DNA of 64,000 nt, from assembly GCF_011806425.1 (NCBI RefSeq), contig NZ_JAATOV010000003.1, positions 124,001 through 188,000 on the forward strand, written 5' to 3'. A program made the position numbers and the translations under genes. The notes beneath the pieces were generated by a model. It searched no databases. It was not told the DNA's origin and was given only the letters and a program-made list of their open reading frames with translations. Positions 1 to 8,660 of this stretch are shown here, piece after piece. Every line of letters starts with the position of its first letter. Positions within the stretch are counted from its first letter, which is position 1. Origin of the DNA: Thalassospira lucentensis (GTDB lineage Bacteria; Pseudomonadota; Alphaproteobacteria; Rhodospirillales; Thalassospiraceae).

Positions 1-683
1 AGCCGCTTGAAATCTTGGTTGAATGTGACACAGGCGGCGGACGTTGCGGGGTTCAGACCCCCGATGATGCGGTTAAACTTGCGCAGATCATTGAAGACCT
101 TCCGGGGATTAAGTTTGCCGGTTTGATGACCTATCCGGCGGCGGGCGGTGGTGCCAAGGTTGGCGGGTTCTTTGGCGATGCGATGGCAAAGCTTGACGAA
201 CGTGGCATTGCATGCCCGATCAGAAGTTCTGGCGGGACGCCCGATATGTGGAAAGCCCACGAGGTTGCCAACGTCACCGAACATCGGATCGGGACCTATA
301 TTTACAATGACCGGTCGCTGATGGCGCGCGATGTGTGCGGTGAAGATGACTGCGCATTGCGCGTTCTGGCCGAGGTGGTTTCACTTCCGGCACCGGGACG
401 GGCGGTAATTGATGCCGGGTCCAAGGTTTTGACGTCTGATTTGCTCGGACTGGACGGGTTTGGTTATGTCGTGGGGCATCCCGAAGTTGATGTGGTCGGC
501 CTTTCGGAAGAACACGGTGTTTTGCAGTTCGAACGGGATTTAACCCCGTTTGAAATTGGCGAGCGGATCGAAATCATCCCCAACCATGTTTGCGTGGTCA
601 GCAATATGCTTGATCAGGTGCATCTGGTGCGCGGCGATACCATCAAAACCGTTGATGTGGCCGCACGGGGTAAGGTCCTTTAA
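1..683 (+). CDS. D-threonine aldolase / DSD1-family PLP enzyme, C-terminal part (5' end outside window)
   Basis: The frame is open from the first bases, so the gene begins upstream; about 226 residues are visible. The fragment reads as the C-terminal part of a fold-type III (alanine-racemase-like) PLP enzyme of the D-threonine aldolase/D-serine dehydratase-like family. Visible marks are a beta-barrel stretch with SSGGTPDMW, which normally holds the PLP phosphate, an RIGTYIYND segment, and a C-terminal PNHVC motif whose His and Cys are the metal ligands in this family. Such enzymes cleave D-3-hydroxyamino acids or eliminate water from D-serine. Nearby D-amino-acid and amine genes agree with that role. 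The exact substrate cannot be read from sequence. It ends before a strong bidirectional hairpin. Confidence 0.8.
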   Translation, partial: PLEILVECDTGGGRCGVQTPDDAVKLAQIIEDLPGIKFAGLMTYPAAGGGAKVGGFFGDAMAKLDERGIACPIRSSGGTPDMWKAHEVANVTEHRIGTYIYNDRSLMARDVCGEDDCALRVLAEVVSLPAPGRAVIDAGSKVLTSDLLGLDGFGYVVGHPEVDVVGLSEEHGVLQFERDLTPFEIGERIEIIPNHVCVVSNMLDQVHLVRGDTIKTVDVAARGKVL

Positions 684-701
684 GGGCCGAACATAGAAAA
701 C

Positions 702-733
702 AGGTTACCCCGGTCATCTAACCGGGGTAACCG
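702..733. terminator. Hairpin between convergent genes
   Basis: A 12-bp perfect inverted repeat (GGTTACCCCGGT at 703-714 and its complement at 721-732) with a six-base loop separates two convergent genes. The T-tract is poor on the plus side and slightly better on the minus side, so it probably serves both. Confidence 0.6.
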
Positions 734-735
734 AT

Positions 736-1230
736 TTAAGCCGGATCATGGTTGGGCAGATAACCGGTAAATCCGGTGATCAGCCATTTTCCAGTAGCCT
801 GTTTTTCGCAGTAATAATGCGTTTTCCAAAGCAGACGGTCTTCGGATCCGTCTGCTTTTTTAATGCGTCCGTTAAAGTGTTTGCGGACCAATGCACGATT
901 GCCGGTGATGTCGATTTTATCAAGCGTCGTGGCGCGGAAAACAGCCGAATATAGGTCCTCGGCATAGCAGGCGTTTTGGGCCGCATCTGCCTGGCGCAAC
1001 CATTCATCGCGGTAAGCGCCAAGGTCGGGAAACATCATTTTCCATGTGTCGGGATCATCGGATGTGCAGGCATCAATGGCGTAAAAGCCATCTGCCTTAA
1101 AATCATCTTCGACCATTGACCAATCGGCTGCGACAAAGGCGGCAATGTCGCGCGGGACAAGCATTTGCCAAATCTGATTGCGGTCATGGTCGGTTGCAGG
1201 GAACGGGCTTTGATGCGTGGCGGCTGTCAT
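736..1230 (-). CDS. NTF2/SnoaL-like protein of unknown function
   Basis: A 164-residue protein with the size and pattern of the SnoaL/NTF2-like cone fold. An N-terminal helical part (RDIAAFVAADW) is followed by alternating beta strands ending in KWLITGFTGYLP. Several of these proteins are small isomerases, dehydratases or ligand-binding domains. No catalytic residues are secure enough to name a reaction. It is transcribed alone, convergent with the D-threonine aldolase gene and divergent from the alpha/beta hydrolase. The ATG at 1230 is the first start. The family call rests on overall pattern only. Confidence 0.55.
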   Translation of the reverse strand: MTAATHQSPFPATDHDRNQIWQMLVPRDIAAFVAADWSMVEDDFKADGFYAIDACTSDDPDTWKMMFPDLGAYRDEWLRQADAAQNACYAEDLYSAVFRATTLDKIDITGNRALVRKHFNGRIKKADGSEDRLLWKTHYYCEKQATGKWLITGFTGYLPNHDPA

Positions 1231-1426
1231 GATCTATCCACTTGATCTGAAATTTATTTTGCCGAGTTTGGCATTGCCATGCGGGGTGATCAATCATTTG
1301 GGGGTGTTTGACGCAAAAAATAGGTAGACCCCATGCGAATTGATTGCAAAGAGGTCCGAATTAAAGAAAGATCATATGCAACGTTGAGATCGCACAAATA
1401 ATAAACCCGTAAAATCGAGGTAATGC

Positions 1427-2278
1427 ATGACTTGGGGTGGCTTCACAGAGGCAGAACTGGAATGGCAATATAACGCGCGCGAAACCGTGCCCGATTTCAT
1501 GACGTATGTTGAACGGTGCGTTAAGCTGTCGGAAGAAACGCGTGCGGATCTTAAGCCCAAGATTGATGTGCGTTATGGCGATGGGCCAAAGGAAACCATG
1601 GATGTGTTTATGGCCGCCGATGCAGGCGCGCCGGTACATATCTTTTTCCATGGCGGTTATTGGCGCAGTCAGGACAAAAAGGATTATGCCTTTGTCGCGC
1701 GTGACCTTGTCGCGGCGGGTTTTACGGTTATTTGCCCCAATTACGATCTTTGCCCCGATGTGACGGTTGCCGATATCACCCAAGAAGCAGTGCGGTGCGT
1801 GCAATATGTCTATGACAACATTGACGACTTTAACGGCGATCGTGACCGCATTTCGATTTCGGGTCATTCGGCGGGCGGGCAGATTGTTGCGCGTTTGGCG
1901 TCTTATGATTGGGAAGACGTGCTTGGGGTGGCTAATCCGTTTTGTGGCGTGATCCCGATTTCTGGCGTGTTTGATCTTGAACCGGTGCGGTTTACGACGA
2001 TCAATAAGGACATCAAGCTTGATGAAGCATCTGCGGCGGATAATTCGCCCATGCTGGATGCCGTTGCGACCGATACCAAAATGATGGTGGTCGTCGGGCG
2101 CGATGAAAGCCCGGAATTTGTCCGCCAAAGTGATGCCTATGCCGCGTATTGCGGGCGATCCGGGGTGACGGTACCGGTCTATAAGGCATGGGGTGCCAAC
2201 CATTTTAACGTTCTCGAAGATGTGTTTTTGGAAACGGGATCGCTTTTTGCGCATCTTAAACGCTTTTTGAAGGCGTGA
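1427..2278 (+). CDS. Alpha/beta hydrolase, arylformamidase (KynB-like) type
   Basis: A 283-residue alpha/beta hydrolase. The HGGYW motif near residues 75-79 is the oxyanion-hole signature of the kynurenine-formamidase/esterase branch. The nucleophile elbow GHSAGG near residue 145 supplies the catalytic Ser, and the late Asp and His (GRDESPEF and ANHFNVLED) complete the triad. Soluble, no signal peptide. In this branch the substrates are N-formyl amines or small esters. Its position upstream of an ornithine-cyclodeaminase relative and a thioesterase suggests an amine or amino-acid catabolic role rather than dedicated tryptophan breakdown, since no kynureninase or tryptophan dioxygenase is in the window. 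Confidence 0.75.
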   Translation: MTWGGFTEAELEWQYNARETVPDFMTYVERCVKLSEETRADLKPKIDVRYGDGPKETMDVFMAADAGAPVHIFFHGGYWRSQDKKDYAFVARDLVAAGFTVICPNYDLCPDVTVADITQEAVRCVQYVYDNIDDFNGDRDRISISGHSAGGQIVARLASYDWEDVLGVANPFCGVIPISGVFDLEPVRFTTINKDIKLDEASAADNSPMLDAVATDTKMMVVVGRDESPEFVRQSDAYAAYCGRSGVTVPVYKAWGANHFNVLEDVFLETGSLFAHLKRFLKA

Positions 2279-2404
2279 ATCTTCGACAATTCCCCTTAAA
2301 AACAGCGAAAAATCCGTTGGTCTTCCTGTGACTGAAACGGTGTGGCGTGGTATAAAAGAGGCCGCTACCCCACTGAAATCAAAAATAGTTATAGAGGAAG
2401 GCTC

Positions 2405-3346
2405 ATGCGTTTCGTTTCGGCAGAAGATATCGACAAGTTTGTTTCGCCCCGTGATTTGGTCGAAGCCCTTCGGGATGGTTTTGCACAAGGGTGCGAAGCG
2501 CCGTTGCGCAGCCATTTCAACATGGAACGCAGCAACGAGGATGACGCGACTTTCCTGATTATGCCAGCCTGGCAAAAAGATGGTGCAGCCGGGGTCAAGG
2601 TTGCCGCGGTTGTGCCGGGCAATTCGGCGCGGAACCTGCCGGCGGTGTCGGGGACTTATATCCTGCTTGATGCGGTGACGGGCCAACCATCAGCGGTGAT
2701 TGATGGCACCAAACTGACCACGCGCCGCACAGCCGCCGCATCGGCCTTGGCGGCTGATTATCTGGCGCGCAAAGACAGCACCGACATGGTGATGGTCGGG
2801 TCGGGGGCAATGGCACCGCAATTGATCAAGGCGCATGCATCTGTACGCCCGATTAAAAACGTGACCATCTGGAACCGTAATGCCGATAAGGCGGTGAAAC
2901 TTGCGACCGAAATTGGTGCGCTTGGCTTTAACGCCAAGGGGACGGATGATTTGGAAGCGGCGTGTAAATCCGCCGATTTGATTTCATGTGCGACGCTGTC
3001 AACCGAACCGTTGGTGCGTGGTGACTGGTTGCGCGATGGCACCCATGTTGACTTGGTCGGCGCGTTTAAACCCACCATGCGCGAAACCGACGATGGGGTG
3101 ATGAAAAAATGCCGCATCTATGTCGATAGTTTCGAAGGGGCCAGTGCCGAAGGCGGGGACGTCGTGCAGGCGATCGACAGCGGGGCAATTTCAAAATCCG
3201 ATATCATTGGCGATCTGTTTGGTCTGACACGCGGCGACGTTAAGGGCCGCGAAGCCGATGATGTGTGCACGGTGTTTAAATCGGTTGGGCATTCGCTGGA
3301 AGATTTCGTGGCGGCGGTTGCCGTGGTGAAGGCCACCCAAAAATGA
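2405..3346 (+). CDS. Ornithine cyclodeaminase / mu-crystallin family NAD(P)-dependent enzyme
   Basis: A 313-residue OCD/mu-crystallin protein. I chose the ATG at 2405 because AGAGGAAG sits just upstream (2393-2400) and MRFVSAEDI is the normal family start; an in-frame start at 2342 would add unrelated residues. Visible features are the substrate-side segment around GVKVAAVVPGN, the DGTKLTTRRTAA loop and a Rossmann dinucleotide site MVGSGAMAPQLIKA near residue 138. Relatives include ornithine cyclodeaminase, alanine dehydrogenase, ketimine reductase and tauropine/opine-type enzymes, so the substrate is open. Its stop overlaps the start of the next gene (ATGA), implying translational coupling to the thioesterase. 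Confidence 0.8.
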   Translation: MRFVSAEDIDKFVSPRDLVEALRDGFAQGCEAPLRSHFNMERSNEDDATFLIMPAWQKDGAAGVKVAAVVPGNSARNLPAVSGTYILLDAVTGQPSAVIDGTKLTTRRTAAASALAADYLARKDSTDMVMVGSGAMAPQLIKAHASVRPIKNVTIWNRNADKAVKLATEIGALGFNAKGTDDLEAACKSADLISCATLSTEPLVRGDWLRDGTHVDLVGAFKPTMRETDDGVMKKCRIYVDSFEGASAEGGDVVQAIDSGAISKSDIIGDLFGLTRGDVKGREADDVCTVFKSVGHSLEDFVAAVAVVKATQK

Positions 3347-3840
3347 TCAGTACCGATCTGTTCGCGCCAGAACCCCTTGAAACATACCGCGCGACAATCA
3401 AACCGGAATGGATTGATTTTAACGGCCATATGAATGTGGGGTATTACGTGGTGGCGTTTGATCTGGGCTCAATCGCGTTTTTAAACGCGGTCGGGATGGG
3501 ATTGGATTATCCCAAAAAGCGCGGCGGATCGACCTTTGGGCTTGAAATGCATGTGACCTATGATCGGGAAATCCACCTGGATGCGCCGTTTGTGATCCAT
3601 ACCCGGGTTCTCGATTGCGATGCAAAACGCATTCACATGTATCACGAAATGCGCCACGGGGCAGACGGATGGGGGGCCGCGACCAACGAAATCATCACCA
3701 TGCATATCGATATGTCCACGCGCCGATCTGCACCGTTTCCAGATGACATTCTGGAAACCCTAAACAAGATCAAAGATGCGCATGCCGACCTTCCGATCCC
3801 ATCGGGTGTCGGGCGCAAGATTGGCATTCGTCGCAGGTAA
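3343..3840 (+). CDS. Hot-dog-fold thioesterase (4HBT-like)
   Basis: A 165-residue single hot-dog-domain protein. The WIDFNGHMNVGYYV segment near residues 27-40 is the conserved helix start of acyl-CoA thioesterases of the 4HBT/FadM-like group, with the Asp-Phe-Asn-Gly-His-Met core. Related thioesterases accompany carnitine/betaine-type pathways in other proteobacteria, where they hydrolyse betainyl-CoA-like esters. Here that is only a hint, because the neighbour is an OCD-family enzyme rather than carnitine dehydrogenase. The start codon overlaps the upstream stop by four bases, so the two products are probably made in similar amounts and used together. Confidence 0.75.
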   Translation: MISTDLFAPEPLETYRATIKPEWIDFNGHMNVGYYVVAFDLGSIAFLNAVGMGLDYPKKRGGSTFGLEMHVTYDREIHLDAPFVIHTRVLDCDAKRIHMYHEMRHGADGWGAATNEIITMHIDMSTRRSAPFPDDILETLNKIKDAHADLPIPSGVGRKIGIRRR

Positions 3841-3882
3841 AAACAAAACCCCGCATTTGTTAAAGATGCGGGGTTTTGTTTT
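3841..3882. terminator. Bidirectional intrinsic terminator
   Basis: A 16-bp stem (3841-3856 with 3866-3881, core CCCCGCAT/ATGCGGGG flanked by A and T tracts) lies between the convergent thioesterase and acetyltransferase genes. The A-rich 5' side and T-rich 3' side make it work in both directions. Confidence 0.9.
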
Positions 3883-3894
3883 GTTGGGTGCTGC

Positions 3895-4407
3895 TTATGG
3901 TCGATGCATGACATACAGGCTGCACATTTCACCCGATTGATGAAGGTCCTGATCGCGCAGATATGTCAGGCCAAGCTTTTTCAAAAGGTTGGTCGAGGCA
4001 ACGTTTTCGGGCAGGCAATAGCCATAGAGCTTATCAAAGCCAAGCTGTGTCCAGCCGTGCTGAAGCAACGCATCACAGACTTCAAAGGCATACCCTTTGC
4101 CTTGTTCGCCTTCGCGCATGGCATAGCCGATATCAGGCGCATCAAGGGTATCGCGTTTGATGAAACCGATCAGGCCAATCGGGCGGTTGGTTTCTTTTTC
4201 ACAAACAATGGATTGCCCAAAGCCGTGTTGGGCGTAGCTTGAAATCATACGCGCGTCGATATAGGCGCGGGCGGCGTCAAGATCGTGGATATTGCGATCG
4301 CCGATAAAGCGCAGCCAGCCCGGACCATTGACCAGTTCCATGATGAAGGGGGCATCTTGATGGGTTGCTTTACGCAAAATGGTGCGTTGCGTTTCCAAAA
4401 TGGTCAT
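3895..4407 (-). CDS. GNAT family N-acetyltransferase (RimJ/RimL-like)
   Basis: A 170-residue GNAT protein. The N-terminus ETQRTILRKATHQDAPFI is typical of the RimJ/RimL branch. The acetyl-CoA-binding P-loop appears as GEQGKGYAFEVCDALL near residues 102-117, followed by the strand LYGYCLPENVASTNLLKKLG that ends the fold. Family members acetylate ribosomal-protein N-termini or small metabolites; nothing here fixes the acceptor. Transcribed alone, divergent from the hydrolase-OsmC fusion gene. Confidence 0.8.
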   Translation of the reverse strand: MTILETQRTILRKATHQDAPFIMELVNGPGWLRFIGDRNIHDLDAARAYIDARMISSYAQHGFGQSIVCEKETNRPIGLIGFIKRDTLDAPDIGYAMREGEQGKGYAFEVCDALLQHGWTQLGFDKLYGYCLPENVASTNLLKKLGLTYLRDQDLHQSGEMCSLYVMHRP

Positions 4408-4499
4408 GTGGTTTTCCTGGTTGCATTGGCGGCATTGATGCGATCCTATTGTCTTGGGCGTAGGATCAAAATCATTTTTTCACATTTTCAGTGATCGGA

Positions 4500-5738
4500 A
4501 TGTCGATGCCGGGAAAACCCATTAAACTGACATTTGACGGCGCACATGGTGCCAAACTTGCGGCACGTCTTGACCTGCCAAGCGGTGCGGTTCGAGCCTA
4601 TGCGTTGTTTGCGCATTGTTTCACCTGTAGCAAGGATTTGATCGCGGCGCGGAAAATTGCCGAAGCCTTGACCCTTCAGGGGATTGGGGTTTTGCGGTTT
4701 GATTTTACCGGGCTTGGTGGATCGGGTGGGGATTTTGCATCGACGAATTTTACCTCCAACCTGGATGATCTGGGGCGCGCGGTTGAGTTTTTACGCGCCG
4801 AGTATGACGCACCCAAGCTTTTGATTGGTCATTCGTTGGGCGGGGCAGCGATCCTTGCCATGGCGGAACGCGTGCCCGAAGCAACCGCCGTTGCCACCAT
4901 TGGCGCGCCAGCCGATATCGGGCATGTCACCCATAACTTTGCCGACCATCTTGAGGAAATTAAAACCAAAGGAGCGGCGGAAGTATCGCTGGGCGGGCGG
5001 CCGTTTGTGATCAAGCGCCAGTTTGTCGATGATTTGGGCAAGCATGATATCGCGCAGGCCACGCGCGAGATGGGCAAGGCATTGCTGGTTTTGCATGCAC
5101 CGCGCGATGAAACGGTCGGGATTGAAAATGCCGGAAAAATCTTTGACGCGGCAAAACATCCCAAAAGTTTTGTGTCGCTTGACGATGCCGATCATTTACT
5201 GCGTGAACCAGCCGATGCCAGTTACGTCGCATCGGTAATTGCGGCCTGGGCCGGGCGGTATTTGCCCCGTGACGCGGAAACGCCGGTCAAACCTAGCGAC
5301 GGTGTGGTTGTGCGTGAAACCGGGCAGGGCAAGTTCCAATGCATGGTCATGGCGGGACATCATCGCATGATGGCCGATGAGCCGGAAAATGTCGGCGGGC
5401 TAGATAGCGGCCCGTCCCCTTATGATTTTCTGTCGGCGGCCTTGGGAAGTTGTACGGTGATGACCGTGCGAATGTATGCCGATCATAAAAACATCACCCT
5501 TGATGCTGTCCGGGCGGAAATCCTGCATGATAAAATTCATGCCGATGATTGTGCGGAATGCGATGATGCGCATCACCAAAAAGGCGGGAAGATTGATCGG
5601 TTTGAGCGTCGATTGACGTTTATCGGCGACCTTGATGCGGATACCCGGGTCAAATTGCTGGCAATTGCCAATAAATGCCCCGTGCATCGCACGTTGGAGG
5701 CAACGTCGCTGATTGAAACCAACGAAGTGCGCGACTAA
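4500..5738 (+). CDS. Bifunctional alpha/beta hydrolase - OsmC-like peroxiredoxin fusion
   Basis: About 412 residues in two parts. The N-terminal 250 residues form an alpha/beta hydrolase (HCFTCSKDL strand, GHSLGGAAIL nucleophile elbow, and a late Asp/His with DDADHLL). The C-terminal 150 residues form an OsmC/Ohr-like domain with SPYDFLSAALGSCTVMTVRMY carrying the first redox Cys and NKCPVHRTLE carrying the second. OsmC proteins reduce organic hydroperoxides through these two cysteines. This fusion is a recurring proteobacterial arrangement. GTG at 4491, ATG at 4500 and ATG at 4506 are all possible starts; I use 4500. A hairpin follows. Confidence 0.85.
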   Translation: MSMPGKPIKLTFDGAHGAKLAARLDLPSGAVRAYALFAHCFTCSKDLIAARKIAEALTLQGIGVLRFDFTGLGGSGGDFASTNFTSNLDDLGRAVEFLRAEYDAPKLLIGHSLGGAAILAMAERVPEATAVATIGAPADIGHVTHNFADHLEEIKTKGAAEVSLGGRPFVIKRQFVDDLGKHDIAQATREMGKALLVLHAPRDETVGIENAGKIFDAAKHPKSFVSLDDADHLLREPADASYVASVIAAWAGRYLPRDAETPVKPSDGVVVRETGQGKFQCMVMAGHHRMMADEPENVGGLDSGPSPYDFLSAALGSCTVMTVRMYADHKNITLDAVRAEILHDKIHADDCAECDDAHHQKGGKIDRFERRLTFIGDLDADTRVKLLAIANKCPVHRTLEATSLIETNEVRD

Positions 5739-5755
5739 ATCCCGCAAAAGCTCAT

Positions 5756-5794
5756 AAAAAACGCCCGGCAGGAAAACCTGACCGGGCGTTTTTC
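5756..5794. terminator. Intrinsic terminator
   Basis: AACGCCCGG pairs with CCGGGCGTT around a central CAGG/CCTG helix, with A and T tracts on the two sides. It lies between the convergent OsmC-fusion and ridA-like genes and suits both. Confidence 0.85.
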
Positions 5795-5810
5795 TTGGCG
5801 TTTTCGATGA

Positions 5811-6158
5811 TTACGGTTTTGCCGCGATCACGATGAATTCGACAAGGTAATCCGGGGTGGCAAGTTTGGCTTCGCCACATGCGCGACCCGGGGTGTGGCC
5901 CTGCGGTACCCATGCATCCCAAACTTCGTTCATGGCAGCGAAATCTTTCATGTCGGCCAGCCAGATGGTGGTCGACAGGATGTTTTCTTTGCTGGAGCCA
6001 CATTCAGCCAAAAGCGCATCAACCTTTTCGAGGCACTCTTTGGTCTGATTGGTGATGTCGCTATCGGCGTTGCCGACTTGGCCCGCAAGATAGATGGTGT
6101 CGCCATGGACAACGGCCTGGCTCATACGTGGGCCGGTGTGAAAACGTTGAATGCTCAT
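5811..6158 (-). CDS. RidA family enamine/imine deaminase-like protein
   Basis: A 115-residue RidA/YjgF/UK114-type protein. The early segment DTIYLAGQVG and the late segment GRACGEAKL...PDYLVEFIVIA carry the Arg and Glu used by RidA proteins to hold the enamine/imine carboxylate. RidA hydrolyses reactive 2-aminoacrylate and related imines released by PLP enzymes and amino-acid oxidases. AAGGAG sits before the ATG at 6158. It is the last gene of a minus-strand run with the M20 deacylase (47 bp upstream) and the D-amino-acid oxidase. Removing imino acids made by the oxidase is the obvious role. Confidence 0.88.
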   Translation of the reverse strand: MSIQRFHTGPRMSQAVVHGDTIYLAGQVGNADSDITNQTKECLEKVDALLAECGSSKENILSTTIWLADMKDFAAMNEVWDAWVPQGHTPGRACGEAKLATPDYLVEFIVIAAKP

Positions 6159-6205
6159 AGAAGTCTCCTTGATGTGTCTTTGGGTAATTTATTTAACAAT
6201 ACGAA

Positions 6206-7492
6206 CTAGCTAGCACGCTTTTGCACGCCGCACCAGTCGGCAATGAACAGGGCAAGGACTTCGGTAACTTCCATCATCGATGCGATGGAAACACGTTCGT
6301 CAATGCCATGGATACGTTCGGCTTTGGGGCCATAGCACGTTGCCGGGATATTGCCGTAAATTTGGAAGAACCGCGCATCGGTTGTGGCGGTCGAGGCATA
6401 GTTTTCAATCGCGTTTCCGGTGACTTCTTGATGGATATCGCCGATCATGGACATCATCGGGTGATTGACGTCCATTTCGCATCCTTCGGCCTGAAAACCG
6501 CGATAGGTGATGTCAAACGTTGCGCCCTTGCAGGCCGGGTGATTGGCAAGTGCAGTTTGCTTGACGGCCTCAATCGTTTCGCGGACTTTCGCAAGATCCA
6601 TTCCTGGATAAAACCCAACCCGGATATCGGCCGAACAGACCGGCGGAACGGTCGATGCCCATTCACCACCATCGATTTTGCCCAAGTTAAAGTTAACGGG
6701 GTGAACATGTGCATCATAAGCCGCATGGCGGTGTTGGGGCAGGTTCCAGATTTCTTCGACTTCTTTGAGCGTTTCGAAAAAGCCAAAGGCAGCCTCAATC
6801 GCGTTGCTGCCAGCGGATGTATCCAGAACGTGCGCTGGGCTTCCTGAGACGTGCAGTTGAAACCACATCACGCCAAGCTGGGCGGTCATCAGTGTTTGAT
6901 TGAACGGTTCGGGGATGATGGCACAATCTGCCTTGTAACCGGCATGAAGACAGGCAAGTGCGCCATTGCCAGTACATTCTTCTTCGATCACGGATTGCAA
7001 AATGACCGGTGCAGCAGGTTCGAGACCGATATCATGAAGGGCGCGCAGCGCATGGCAATAGGCAATGATCCCGGCCTTCATATCGCCCGCACCACGCCCA
7101 TACAGCCAGTCCCCGTCGACATAGGCATCAAACGGGCCACGGCGCCATTTATCGGCCGGACCCGTTGGGACGACATCCATATGCCCGTTAAGGATCAGGC
7201 TGCGGCCAGTTGGGTTTTTCGGCCGGTGCAGGCCAATGACATTTTCACGCCCGTCATAATCGTCAATCACCGGCGGGGAAAATCCCGGTTGGTCGCGAAG
7301 GGCATTGATGTCAATCGCGATACGTTCAACATCAAGCCCCATATCGGCGAATTGATCGGCGATCCAGTTTTGCGCGGATGTTTCGTTGCCAAGCAAGCTG
7401 TCATGGCGGACCAGCGCGCACAAATCATCAACCGCCGATAATGTGCGGTTTGATACGGCCTTGCGCAGGCTTGCGCGGTCAAAGGTGCTCAT
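6206..7492 (-). CDS. M20 family ArgE/DapE-type deacylase
   Basis: 428 residues from the ATG at 7492, chosen because GGAGAA precedes it; an in-frame start upstream would run 90 codons into the oxidase gene. Di-zinc M20 motifs are present: NGHMDVVP (metal His and catalytic Asp), GRGAGDMKAG (bridging Asp), IEEECTGNGAL (catalytic Glu pair) and IIPEP. ArgE/DapE-like enzymes remove acyl groups from the alpha-amine of amino acids. With a D-arginine-dehydrogenase-like oxidase 22 bp upstream and RidA downstream, an acylated basic amino acid is a reasonable substrate guess, but the family is too broad to be certain. Confidence 0.82.
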   Translation of the reverse strand: MSTFDRASLRKAVSNRTLSAVDDLCALVRHDSLLGNETSAQNWIADQFADMGLDVERIAIDINALRDQPGFSPPVIDDYDGRENVIGLHRPKNPTGRSLILNGHMDVVPTGPADKWRRGPFDAYVDGDWLYGRGAGDMKAGIIAYCHALRALHDIGLEPAAPVILQSVIEEECTGNGALACLHAGYKADCAIIPEPFNQTLMTAQLGVMWFQLHVSGSPAHVLDTSAGSNAIEAAFGFFETLKEVEEIWNLPQHRHAAYDAHVHPVNFNLGKIDGGEWASTVPPVCSADIRVGFYPGMDLAKVRETIEAVKQTALANHPACKGATFDITYRGFQAEGCEMDVNHPMMSMIGDIHQEVTGNAIENYASTATTDARFFQIYGNIPATCYGPKAERIHGIDERVSIASMMEVTEVLALFIADWCGVQKRAS

Positions 7493-7514
7493 GGGGTGTT
7501 CTCCGATCACGTGA

Positions 7515-8660
7515 TTATTTGCCCGTCGCAAGACTGGCGCGATTTGCCGACAGGGCGTCTTGGCTGATGCCAAGTTTTTGCATGTAATCGGGGATGCCGT
7601 TGCCACAGATGATATTGGCGGCATATTCGCCCATCGCCGGGGCGGTTTGGATGCCATAGCCCCCTTGACCCGCCAGCCAATAGAAACTCTCATCGGCGGG
7701 ATCAAATGCGGATACCGGATCGCCGTCGGCAAAGAAGCTGCGTAAACCAGCCCAGGATTCACCCGGCCGGCGGACTTCGATGCTGGTGGCGGTCATTAAC
7801 CGGTCCATCGTGATGGCGATATCAAGTTCTTCGGGCTGCACATCATGCGGTTCAGTCGGGGTTGTATCCGCAGGCGAGACCAGCAAGCGCCCGGCGTCTT
7901 CCTTAAAATATAGGGTTTCATCAAGGCAGGCGACCAAGGGCCAGCCATGCGCATTAACGTCCGATGGCAGATCAACCATCACGGCCGTGCGGCGTTTTGG
8001 CGTAATGCCAAGCGGTTTGACGCCGGCCTTATTGGCAATGTCATCGGCCCACGCACCCGCAGCATTGACGATGATATCGCCGCTGTGGCGGGTGCCATTG
8101 CCAAGGGTGACGTGCCATTTGCCGTCTGACTTTTCGATTGCGGTGACATCGGCCTTGGTCAGCAGCGTTCCACCCATTGATTTAAACTGGCGGATAAAGC
8201 CCCAATGAAGCGCATGGACATCAATATCCATGGCATCAGGTTCATGGGCGGCACTGGCAATCAGATCGGTATTAATGACCGGAATGATTTCCTTAAGTTC
8301 GGCCGGGGTTAGGGACACAAAGTTTGCGCCGTTTGCCCGGCCTTCGGTCAGGATTTCTTCAAGTTTGGCTTCTTCCCCCGGTGCGGCGGTCATGATAATG
8401 CCGCGCGGCGACAGGATCGGGTTTTCGGTAAACCCATCGGGCGGGGTAATGAAGAAATCGCGGCTGGCGGTCGACATCTTGCGGATGATTTTCGGGCCGT
8501 AGGTTTCGCTGTAAAGGGCGGCAGACCGCCCGGTGCTGTGATAGCCCGGCTGGTCTTCGCGTTCCAAAACCGTAACGGATTTTCCCGCCTTTGCCAGAAA
8601 GTACGCAGCGGACATGCCTGCAATACCGCCGCCAATAATCAGAATGTCGGAATGGGTCAT
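7515..8660 (-). CDS. dauA: FAD-dependent D-amino-acid oxidoreductase, D-arginine dehydrogenase-like
   Basis: A 381-residue DAO-family flavoprotein. The N-terminal FAD site is IIGGGIAGMSAAYFLAKAG. The segment GYHSTGRSAALYSETYG near residue 40, the NAAGAWADDIA strand, KRRTAVMV, LDETLYFKEDAG, HDVQPEELDIA and GLRSFFADGD...GQGGYGIQTAPAMGE all resemble, from memory, Pseudomonas aeruginosa D-arginine dehydrogenase, which turns D-arginine into the imino acid feeding 2-ketoarginine formation. The start overlaps the stop of the truncated deacetylase gene (ATGA), so these were one operon. Activity on other cationic D-amino acids is possible. No DauB-like NAD enzyme was seen, although the OCD-family protein at 2.4 kb belongs to a family that includes such enzymes. 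Confidence 0.78.
   Translation of the reverse strand: MTHSDILIIGGGIAGMSAAYFLAKAGKSVTVLEREDQPGYHSTGRSAALYSETYGPKIIRKMSTASRDFFITPPDGFTENPILSPRGIIMTAAPGEEAKLEEILTEGRANGANFVSLTPAELKEIIPVINTDLIASAAHEPDAMDIDVHALHWGFIRQFKSMGGTLLTKADVTAIEKSDGKWHVTLGNGTRHSGDIIVNAAGAWADDIANKAGVKPLGITPKRRTAVMVDLPSDVNAHGWPLVACLDETLYFKEDAGRLLVSPADTTPTEPHDVQPEELDIAITMDRLMTATSIEVRRPGESWAGLRSFFADGDPVSAFDPADESFYWLAGQGGYGIQTAPAMGEYAANIICGNGIPDYMQKLGISQDALSANRASLATGK

Noticed and set aside
1361..2686. Long minus-strand ORF (441 codons) opposite the hydrolase and OCD genes
   Set aside because: Its product is rich in Arg, His and Ile with no recognisable domain, and the opposite strand encodes clear enzymes with motifs; it is an antisense shadow.
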